From the NCBI GenBank assembly GCA_052173415.1, contig JBQMYQ010000032.1, positions 1-20,981 of the forward strand: a stretch of 20,981 nucleotides of DNA. The letters run 5' to 3'. Below, in pieces: positions 14,633 to 20,981 of this stretch. Source of the stretch: Wolinella sp052173415. Lineage in GTDB: Bacteria; Campylobacterota; Campylobacteria; Campylobacterales; Helicobacteraceae. How positions within the stretch are numbered: position 1 is the stretch's first letter; every line of letters starts with the position of its first letter. The translations under genes were made by a program, and so were the position numbers. The notes beneath the pieces are model-generated. The model did not search any database and had not been told where the DNA came from. It saw only the letters and a program-made list of their open reading frames with translations.

Positions 14633-16588
14633 ATGATCAATGCTTTTGAAAAAAATATTATCGCACTCGGGAAAAAAGACCCTATTTTGGGCGCGAAACT
14701 AAAGCTCGTCCAGCCCAATGAATTTTTTGAAGTCTATCATGACGATGATCCTGCGAATATCAATATTATCGATAAGCGCACAAATAAGCCTCTTTATACG
14801 GCGCGTCCCGTTGATGAGACACTAAACAAAATAGATGCCTTTGTGGAGTATGCCTATCATCCGTATCTCTATTTTTATGGGGTAGGTAATGGAATATTTT
14901 ATAAGTTATTATTATCTAATGAAACATTACGTAGAGTAATTGTTATTGAACCCGATCCGGAGATTCTCTTTATCGCACTAAATTTTGTCGATTTTAGTGA
15001 TGAGATTGAGAGCGGACGCCTTGTCTTTACGCTAAGTGCGAATCTCACGAATGCAAAGGCGATAGAATATATCTCTTTTGATGATGCGAGAATCTATGGG
15101 CGACTTTATGATATGCACCTGCTCTCGCCCTATTATACGGACTATACCGAGGATTATATTAGGGTAAATCGCCTCTTTGTCAATGCGATTGAACATGCCG
15201 TAATCAGTGCGGGTAATGACTCAAAAGATGCACTTTTGGGGCTTGAACATCATGTGCAAAATCTCCCAGAAATGCTGGAATCCCCCTATCTCACGGAGTT
15301 TATTACCCGTGCAGCGACCACAGATACTGCGATTATCGTCTCCACGGGACCTTCGCTTCACAAACAACTTCCGTTGCTAAAGGAGCTAGCTCCCTACGTA
15401 ACGATTTTTTGTATTGATGCTTCGTTCCCGATTCTCCATGCGCATGGGATTAAGCCCGATGTCGTGCTGAGCTTGGAGCGAGTTAAGGAGAGTGCGAAAT
15501 TCTATCAGGAGACCCCAAAAGAGGCGCAAGAGGGGGTAATTTTTGCGATTACTTCGATTGTGCATGAAAATCTTAAAAACGCCATTACACGGGGAATCAA
15601 GCAGTATAGCATGCGTCCTTTTGGCTATAACCGCCTTTTTGATTTGCAGCATTATGGCTACTTGGGAATTGGCATGAGCGCGGCGAATATGGCGTATGAG
15701 CTGATTGTGCATGCACGCTTTAAGCGATGTGTTTTTATCGGGCAGGATTTGGCGTTTGGCGATGATGGCACGAGCCATTCTAGGGGCGCAGTTTACGGTG
15801 AGGGCGAGATTAAGCCCAGTAGCTCGCAGACAGATCGAATACTCCTAGAGCGATATGGAGGCGGTGGAAGCGTTGAAAGCACGATGATTTGGAGAATCTT
15901 TTTAAATTTCTTCGAGCGAGATATTGCAGATACACCCTATAATCTTGAGGTCATCAACTGCACCGAAGGAGGAGCGAGAATCCACGGAGCTCAAGAGATG
16001 AGTTTTGTTGAACTTTCAAAATTAATTGATAAAACAAAAGTAAAATCTAAGATTAAAATAACAAAACCATCTGATGAAGATATTAAATTAAATACAGAGC
16101 AGGTCAAGAACAAAATTTTAGAGCTTTTGGAATTTGGTTATGAAAAAAAACATAAAGTAGAAGAGGTCTTTTTATCCACCGTGAAGATGACTGAGGAGCT
16201 TGAGCGTCTCAACAAAGAGCAACGGCTTGAGGAGATTGATTTTAGCGCGATTGGCAAGCTCTTGGGGGAGATTGATGAGGTAAAGGGCTATTTTCAGGAA
16301 TCGCTTTTTTCGTATGCTTTCCTTGATGCGGTGCAGTCCTACATCATTCATCAGGAGCTAGAGATTGCAAAAATTGTAGTGCGTTATACCTCGAGCGATA
16401 TGGACAAGAAGGTCAAGCAGATTGATTGGCTCTATGCGCATAAATATTGGCTCTTTTCGCTTGCAGGCGGAATGAATGCGGTGCTAGAGATCGTGAAGCG
16501 AAGCGCTAGGGAGTGGATGGAGATTCCTGCGCGCTTTGATGAAGTGGAGAATAAGGGCGAAGGAAAAGCGCAAGAATCGGGAGTGTGA
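14633..16588 (+). CDS. Maf-family motility accessory factor (DUF115), flagellin glycosylation
   Basis: 651 residues from ATG 14633, with GAAGG about 6 nt before it. The N-terminal part has a Rossmann-like YFYGVGNGIF (about 81-89) and VIVIEPDPE. The central DUF115/MptE-like domain has AIIVSTGPSLHKQLP (GPSL at 239-242), FCIDASFPILHAHGIKPDVVLSLE and, later, CVFIGQDLAFGDD. The last 150 residues are charged and helical. Maf proteins are needed to attach nonulosonic acids (pseudaminic or legionaminic) to flagellin in Campylobacter, Helicobacter and Aeromonas, acting in the cytoplasm before export. H. pylori HP0114, next to flaB (HP0115), is the closest parallel I know. No separate promoter was convincing in the 117-nt gap, so readthrough from flaB is possible. 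Confidence 0.92.
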   Translation: MINAFEKNIIALGKKDPILGAKLKLVQPNEFFEVYHDDDPANINIIDKRTNKPLYTARPVDETLNKIDAFVEYAYHPYLYFYGVGNGIFYKLLLSNETLRRVIVIEPDPEILFIALNFVDFSDEIESGRLVFTLSANLTNAKAIEYISFDDARIYGRLYDMHLLSPYYTDYTEDYIRVNRLFVNAIEHAVISAGNDSKDALLGLEHHVQNLPEMLESPYLTEFITRAATTDTAIIVSTGPSLHKQLPLLKELAPYVTIFCIDASFPILHAHGIKPDVVLSLERVKESAKFYQETPKEAQEGVIFAITSIVHENLKNAITRGIKQYSMRPFGYNRLFDLQHYGYLGIGMSAANMAYELIVHARFKRCVFIGQDLAFGDDGTSHSRGAVYGEGEIKPSSSQTDRILLERYGGGGSVESTMIWRIFLNFFERDIADTPYNLEVINCTEGGARIHGAQEMSFVELSKLIDKTKVKSKIKITKPSDEDIKLNTEQVKNKILELLEFGYEKKHKVEEVFLSTVKMTEELERLNKEQRLEEIDFSAIGKLLGEIDEVKGYFQESLFSYAFLDAVQSYIIHQELEIAKIVVRYTSSDMDKKVKQIDWLYAHKYWLFSLAGGMNAVLEIVKRSAREWMEIPARFDEVENKGEGKAQESGV

Positions 16589-16659
16589 GCTTTTAGATTT
16601 TTTGCGCGACGAAAAATGATTTTGCTATTTTAGAGTGCGTTAATAGTGGGAATCCACAC

Positions 16660-16678
16660 GGGAATCTGCACGATTCCC
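16660..16678. terminator. Inverted repeat between convergent maf and gdhA
   Basis: Stem GGGAATC/GATTCCC, 7 bp, with loop TGCAC. A smaller hairpin GTGG-GAAT-CCAC sits just before it at 16646-16657. The position between two gene ends suits a two-way terminator, but neither strand has a T tract. The rest of the 122-nt gap shows nothing recognisable. Confidence 0.45.
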
Positions 16679-16710
16679 CTAAAATTGCGCGAGGTATTAG
16701 GTTTTGGCGA

Positions 16711-18060
16711 TTAATACCCCTGCTCAATCATCGCATCAGCCACTTTGCGGAATCCTGCAATATTCGCGCCCAGCACGAGATTGTGCGCCGCTCCAAACTC
16801 CTTAGCAGTCTCTTTTGCAGAGCGATAGATTCCTTTCATAATCCTATGAAGCTTCATATCGACCTCTTCAAAGCTCCATGCGATCATCGAGGCATTTTGG
16901 CTCATCTCAAGTCCGCTTGTAGCTACGCCGCCCGCGTTTGCCGCCTTTCCGGGCCCGTAGCAGATTTTTGCTGCGAGGAATCGATCCACCGCTTCAGGCG
17001 TGGAGGGCATATTTGCGCCCTCAGAGACGCAGATGCAGCCCCCTTTTAGGAGATGTTCAGCGTCTTTGCCGTTGAGCTCATTTTGTGTCGCGCTCGGGAA
17101 TGCCGCAAAGCAGGGAATCGCCCAGAGGGGATTGTGGGTCGTTGGATATTGACTTAGAGGTGTGAATTTCGCGCCACCGCGCTCTTTAGTGTAGGTAGCG
17201 AGGCTTTCACGGCGATTTTCCTTAATCTCCTTTAAAAGTGCGACATCAATTCCCTCCTTATCATAAATCATTCCCGTAGAATCGCTCGCTGTGATGGGCT
17301 TTGCACCCAGCTCAAGGAGCTTTTGGATCGTGTAGATCGCGACATTTCCTGCACCAGAGACGAGGCATTCTCGCCCCTCAAGGCTCTCCCCGCGCTCACG
17401 TAGCATTTCTTGCGCAAAATAGACCGCGCCAAACCCCGTCGCCTCCTTTCGCGCGAGCGAACCGCCCCAAAGGAGCGATTTGCCCGTGAGCACGCCCTCG
17501 TAGCGGTTGACGAGCTTTTTATACTGCCCAAAGAGGAATCCAATCTCTCTCGCACCCGTGCCGATATCCCCCGCAGGCACGTCTGTGAGCGGACCTATGT
17601 GGCGAAAAAGTTCATTCATGAATGCCTGACAAAAGCGCATAATCTCACCCTCGCTTTTGCCCTTAGGATCGAAATCCGAACCGCCCTTTGCACCGCCCAT
17701 CGCAAGCCCCGTTAAGGAATTTTTAAAAATCTGCTCAAAGCCTAAGAACTTGATAATCCCTGCATTGACACTCGGATGGAGGCGGATTCCCCCTTTGTAA
17801 GGACCCAGCACGGAGCTGTATTGGATTCGATAACCTTGATTGACGCGGATTTTGCCCTCATCATCTATCCACGTAATGCGGAATCCTATCTGCCGTTCGG
17901 GTATGACAATGCGCTGCAAGATATTGTAACGCTCATATTTGGGCTCTTTATCAAGGAGCGGACGGAGGCTTTCTAAAACCTCGCGCACCGCCTGATGAAA
18001 CTCGGGCTCTTGAGGCGAGCTTTTCTTTAGATGTTCGATGGTCTGTTGGATGTAGGGCAT
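16711..18060 (-). CDS. gdhA: NADP-type glutamate dehydrogenase
   Basis: 449 residues, matching the usual 445-450 of hexameric bacterial enzymes. It interconverts 2-oxoglutarate plus ammonium and glutamate in the cytoplasm. The substrate site includes GPYKGGIRLHP (87-96) and MGGAKGGSDFDPKGK (121-135) with catalytic Lys125, followed by DVPAGDIGTGAREIG. The nucleotide-binding domain has SGAGNVAIY. The frame is open to 18096, but ATG 18060 is chosen because AAGGA lies 7 nt before it and the protein then opens MPYIQQTIEHL as expected. It is convergent with maf. It has no evident link to the glycan operon. Confidence 0.95.
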   Translation of the reverse strand: MPYIQQTIEHLKKSSPQEPEFHQAVREVLESLRPLLDKEPKYERYNILQRIVIPERQIGFRITWIDDEGKIRVNQGYRIQYSSVLGPYKGGIRLHPSVNAGIIKFLGFEQIFKNSLTGLAMGGAKGGSDFDPKGKSEGEIMRFCQAFMNELFRHIGPLTDVPAGDIGTGAREIGFLFGQYKKLVNRYEGVLTGKSLLWGGSLARKEATGFGAVYFAQEMLRERGESLEGRECLVSGAGNVAIYTIQKLLELGAKPITASDSTGMIYDKEGIDVALLKEIKENRRESLATYTKERGGAKFTPLSQYPTTHNPLWAIPCFAAFPSATQNELNGKDAEHLLKGGCICVSEGANMPSTPEAVDRFLAAKICYGPGKAANAGGVATSGLEMSQNASMIAWSFEEVDMKLHRIMKGIYRSAKETAKEFGAAHNLVLGANIAGFRKVADAMIEQGY

Positions 18061-18096
18061 AAGGGATTCCTTTTGGGAGAGAATTTGTGAGCACAC

Positions 18097-18102
18097 TATA
18101 TA
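18097..18102 (-). promoter_or_regulatory. Candidate -10 element of gdhA
   Basis: TATATA on the minus strand, preceded by an A-rich run, predicts a start near 18090 and a leader of about 30 nt containing the AAGGA site. The alternating TA stretch makes the exact hexamer ambiguous. Confidence 0.4.
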
Positions 18103-18197
18103 TATTTTTTGGACTTTTAATCAATAAAAAGCAGGAATCGGGACGGGGGCTAGTGGCAGTTTTTGGAATAAATCTGAAGTAAAGCAAAATGGAGTCA

Positions 18198-18206
18198 TGC
18201 TACTAT
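18198..18206 (+). promoter_or_regulatory. Extended -10 promoter of the lipoprotein gene
   Basis: TGCTACTAT combines the TGn extension with TACTAT. Transcription would begin near 18213, giving a leader of about 25 nt ending in AAGGAG. Confidence 0.5.
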
Positions 18207-18237
18207 TTTTATTTTGTGTAAAAGAAAAGGAGCTAAC

Positions 18238-19272
18238 GTGAGACTAGGAATCGTAGCGATTATGACATTTGTGCTATTTTTTATAGGTTGTTCAGATGAA
18301 GGCAAAGTGCAAAAAAGCCGACTCGAATTTGACCAAAGCAAAACTATCGGAGAGGCTTTAGCAGGGCTTAAGGATTGCAAAACGTTGCAGTGGGAGAGCT
18401 ATAAACAAGGTGATCGTGAGGCTGTGCGCGCTAGGTGCGATGTTACGCCACTCCTTGCTGAGGAGTTTGCGCGCGCAATCAAGGAGGCAAAAGAGCAGGG
18501 ATTAGTCGCGATTCCCGAGCTGCTTGATCTTTATGCGGCATATTTGGACAGGATTACGGGAATTACCTATGATTTTGTCTTTTTAGCCAAAGAGGGTGGG
18601 GATTTTGGGCTACATGAGATTAGGATTCCCATCACGTTGAAAGGGAAGCAAGAGGCATTGGAGCTACGCGCTGATGAGGCGATGGAGCTTATGCGAATGG
18701 TGTATGAAAACGGCACTTTAAAGGATGCTGTGGTGCTTGCGAATCCGAATATTCCGCAATATGTTGCCTATGCCCTGAGTGCGCTCTCCCATGATCGCGA
18801 GACTGCGAGTGAAATTTATGGGAATCCCGCGCTAAATCTTGACGCTACGAAGGCTTTTGGACTGGAGCTTGGAGTGAGCCACTATAAGGACGCAATTAGG
18901 CGCATTCCTCGGGTCTTCTCTGAAGGAGGCTTTGCAAAGCAGGAGTATGAGGAGCGAGGAATCTACCTGCAGTTTGATGCACAGGGGCTACTAGAGGGGC
19001 AGAAAAGCTTAGGGCTTGGCTTTGATAGCACAGGAATCTTGCGTTTTGTCCGAAGTGAATTTGACAACAAAAGTCAAGGAAATGACGCATTTGCGCGCTT
19101 TGAGAAGCTTTTTGGCGAGTTAAAAACCGTAGAAAAAGAGCCTACTGGCGCGACACGCTCAATCTTTTATGACGCGGGTAATTTTTACATTATCATTGAG
19201 GCACAAGAGGGCGAGAAAATCGTGGGAATCGAGTATGTCGATAAAAATCTTGCCACTGCTTTAGGATTGTAA
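18238..19272 (+). CDS. Predicted lipoprotein of unknown function
   Basis: 344 residues from GTG 18238, which has AAGGAG at a 5-nt spacing. The ATG at 18214 would lack a site and would put charged residues before the signal. The signal peptide MRLGIVAIMTFVLFFIGC ends in a lipobox-like FIGC at Cys18, so lipidation and anchoring in the inner or outer membrane are expected. SDEGK follows the cysteine. The mature part is soluble and acidic, with no family I recognise. It contains helical stretches (EFARAIKEAKEQG) and beta-rich segments (YDFVFLAKEGGDFGLHEIRIPI, SIFYDAGNFYIIIEAQEG). It stands alone between divergent gdhA and the convergent gene ending at 19334. Confidence 0.8.
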   Translation: MRLGIVAIMTFVLFFIGCSDEGKVQKSRLEFDQSKTIGEALAGLKDCKTLQWESYKQGDREAVRARCDVTPLLAEEFARAIKEAKEQGLVAIPELLDLYAAYLDRITGITYDFVFLAKEGGDFGLHEIRIPITLKGKQEALELRADEAMELMRMVYENGTLKDAVVLANPNIPQYVAYALSALSHDRETASEIYGNPALNLDATKAFGLELGVSHYKDAIRRIPRVFSEGGFAKQEYEERGIYLQFDAQGLLEGQKSLGLGFDSTGILRFVRSEFDNKSQGNDAFARFEKLFGELKTVEKEPTGATRSIFYDAGNFYIIIEAQEGEKIVGIEYVDKNLATALGL

Positions 19273-19333
19273 CAAAGGAAAATGTGCGTAAAAATGGCGG
19301 GAGCGAAGTCGTTCACTTCTGCTATTGCGCATT

Positions 19334-20776
19334 TTAGAGAATCGTGCGCATGGAATCAATAAATTCATCATCGCTACTATTTGCACGTAAATAGTGCTTG
19401 ATACCGACCTTTTTCGCTTGAGTAAAAAGCTCACTAGTAAGCTCATTGACAAAGAGGCAAAAGAGCACTTGTGTCCCATCTGCGCCAAAAAGATTGCGAT
19501 ATTTTTGGACAAATTCAAAGGGGCCGATTCCCGTGATATTGAGGTCAAGCAGGATAATATCTGGGCGTGTTGCGTCTGTGATTTTGAGCACATCAAGGGG
19601 ATCTTTGATGACGGAAACCTGAAGTTCTTTGTCAAAATTTTCGAGCAGATATTTGCAACGCAACGAACTTTCGCAGGATTCCTTGATGATGAAAATATTC
19701 TTTTTGCTAATGGATTCTAGATAGGAGAGGAGCGAAAAAAGCTCGCGATTCTCGCTTCTTAGCTTTTCTTGATCGAGGCTTTTTAGGTAATATTTTAGGA
19801 ATGTTTTTGAACTATAGGTGCCCGTAATACCCGAATCAATAAAGAATTGACGGATTAGCTTGCTCTGCTTTGCTCGTCCCCACAGCGCACTATCAAGCTC
19901 GTAGGCTTTGGTGTTGAGCACCCACAAAATGCGCTGATCAAGCTCTTCACTTAGAGGATTGTAAAGATCAACAAACTCCTGAAAATATTGTTCAAAAAAG
20001 TTCTTTTGCGCTTCAAATAGCTCGCCAAGCAACTCACGCTGTGTCGAGAGAGTGTGGAGCAGATCAACGTAGCGTCGGCGAAGCTCCTTGGTTTCGCGCT
20101 CAAGTTTTTTGTATTCATCACTCTTTTTATCTTCAAAACGGTGCAGTCGCTGTTCTCGATCTCTCAGTCGCTCTGCAAGCGGACGCTCTTGGATGGTGAT
20201 GTTGCGAATAAGTCCCTGCGTGAGCTCGATTCGCTCTTCAAGTTTTGTATAGTTGCTTTGTGCGCGTAAAAAGACTTTTTCATAAACATATTTGACGGGA
20301 TAGCCTATTTTGCGCTTAAACGCATCGTATTCTTTCTGCACTTTTTTTAATTCCGTGCGGAGTTGGTCAAGCTTAGGATTATAGACGGAATTATCAAGCT
20401 CATAGAGATCGTTATAGGCCGTGAAGAGGAATCGGCGGATTCGCAAAAAGTCAATTTGCGGAGTTGTTTTATTGGTGATTTTAAAGTGCATAAGAAGCGA
20501 GCGAATATCCGAAAAATAGAGCAAAACACACTCTTCTATGCTTTTATTAATCTCAAGATATTTGAGCTTTTCGGGGCATTTGGCATTTTGTGTGGGTATA
20601 ACCTTGATGATTTCTTTTTTTGGGGAAAAGAGGACATCAACTTCAAGCCCGATAAAGAGCCCTTCCTTGTCGCCCTCAAAGCGTTCGAGCTTAAAGGCAA
20701 CAGGTGTTTTGTATGAATTTACCTTGACAGAGGCTTCTTGTTTGAGCGGATTGATTGCGGTAATTGTGCCTTTCAT
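19334..20776 (-). CDS. Coiled-coil protein with degenerate receiver-like C-terminal domain
   Basis: 480 residues with no family I can name. Residues 1-60 are beta-rich (KGTITAINPLKQEASVKVN, GLFIGLEVDVLFSP) and could be a small barrel. Residues 135-275 are long, charged helices (AERLRDREQRLHRFEDKK, EYKKLERETKELRRRYVDLL), a likely coiled coil. Residues 358-480 have the layout of a response-regulator receiver: IFIIKES, DIILLDLNI with candidate phospho-acceptor D411, and GIKHYLRAN. One acid of the usual pair is replaced (IIKES), and Arg stands where the conserved Lys is expected, so phosphorylation is doubtful. There are no membrane segments. It overlaps the kdsB stop by one base (TAATG) and has GGGAAGG ahead, so the two are co-transcribed. 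It may be a scaffold or regulator. Confidence 0.75.
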   Translation of the reverse strand: MKGTITAINPLKQEASVKVNSYKTPVAFKLERFEGDKEGLFIGLEVDVLFSPKKEIIKVIPTQNAKCPEKLKYLEINKSIEECVLLYFSDIRSLLMHFKITNKTTPQIDFLRIRRFLFTAYNDLYELDNSVYNPKLDQLRTELKKVQKEYDAFKRKIGYPVKYVYEKVFLRAQSNYTKLEERIELTQGLIRNITIQERPLAERLRDREQRLHRFEDKKSDEYKKLERETKELRRRYVDLLHTLSTQRELLGELFEAQKNFFEQYFQEFVDLYNPLSEELDQRILWVLNTKAYELDSALWGRAKQSKLIRQFFIDSGITGTYSSKTFLKYYLKSLDQEKLRSENRELFSLLSYLESISKKNIFIIKESCESSLRCKYLLENFDKELQVSVIKDPLDVLKITDATRPDIILLDLNITGIGPFEFVQKYRNLFGADGTQVLFCLFVNELTSELFTQAKKVGIKHYLRANSSDDEFIDSMRTIL

Positions 20777-20981
20777 TAAGCCTTCCCAAAAACTTCAAGC
20801 GCGCGCGAAAGATCTTCGGGCGTATCAATGCCAAAGGAGCGCGTCTGCACACGGGTCATGAGAATATCCTTGCCATTTGAGAGCGCGCGGAGCTGCTCGA
20901 GCTTCTCGCTACCCTCCAACATGCTTGGGGCGAGCGTGCAGAAGTGTTGCAAGCTCGCCTGAGTATAGGCATAGAGCCCGA
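20776..20981 (-). CDS. kdsB: 3-deoxy-manno-octulosonate cytidylyltransferase, C-terminal 67 residues
   Basis: Only the 3' end lies in the window. It reads GLYAYTQASLQHFCTLAPSM, then LEGSEKLEQLRALSNGKDI and FGIDTPEDLSRALEVFGKA. The LE-x2-EKLEQLRAL-x2-G and GIDTPEDL motifs are hallmarks of KdsB. This enzyme makes CMP-Kdo, the activated sugar for the lipopolysaccharide inner core. The stop TAA shares its last base with the next gene's ATG. Confidence 0.9.
   Translation of the reverse strand, partial: GLYAYTQASLQHFCTLAPSMLEGSEKLEQLRALSNGKDILMTRVQTRSFGIDTPEDLSRALEVFGKA

Noticed and set aside
19273..19333. Search for a terminator or small RNA between the convergent lipoprotein and receiver-like genes
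   Set aside because: No stem with a T tract and no promoter-like element was visible in the 61 bases.

Overview
The window looks like a chromosomal segment of a Helicobacter-type member of the Campylobacterota. The flagellin at 12974 reads almost residue for residue like Helicobacter FlaB. It has a textbook sigma-54 promoter, and a Maf-family (DUF115) flagellin glycosylation protein follows it, the order I recall for H. pylori flaB and HP0114. GC content by eye is in the mid-40s overall. No tRNA, rRNA, CRISPR array, insertion sequence or gene-free stretch over 300 bases was found. No species is claimed.

Layout. (1) 1-12792, minus strand: one tightly packed run of ten genes, mostly 2-14 nt apart or overlapping, read from 12792 leftwards off the window edge. 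In transcription order they are a large GT-B glycosyltransferase, a zinc-finger methyltransferase, a 765-residue fusion of a CDP-glycerol-transferase-like domain with a second copy of that methyltransferase, a third methyltransferase broken at a G10 tract, a radical SAM/SPASM enzyme, an AsnB-like amidotransferase, a glycosyltransferase broken at an (AG)11 tract, a formyltransferase, a headless copy of the same glycosyltransferase, and another copy that runs off the left edge. (2) 12793-14632: divergent control region, flaB and an inverted repeat. (3) 14633-16588: Maf. (4) 16711-18060 (minus): gdhA. (5) 18238-19272: a lipoprotein. (6) 19334-20981 (minus): the 3' end of kdsB and an unusual coiled-coil protein with a degenerate receiver-like C-terminus.

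Reading of the system. The operon carries the enzyme types that build and decorate an unusual surface sugar (glycosyl transfer, methylation, N-formylation, amidation, radical chemistry), and it lies back to back with flaB and maf. A flagellin or surface-glycan tailoring island is therefore the best guess, but neither substrate nor target can be read from the sequence. Two genes are interrupted by simple repeats of the kind that switch by slippage. Both are OFF here, and for each the exact repeat numbers that would restore the frame can be calculated (9 or 12 units in both cases). The premature stops may also lower expression of the next genes, so the two tracts could set several glycan states.

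The three related glycosyltransferase copies at the left end share blocks of perfect nucleotide identity next to strongly diverged stretches. This is the mark of recent gene conversion or duplication. Much of roughly 2.3-9.8 kb is visibly AT-richer than the flanks, consistent with lateral acquisition.
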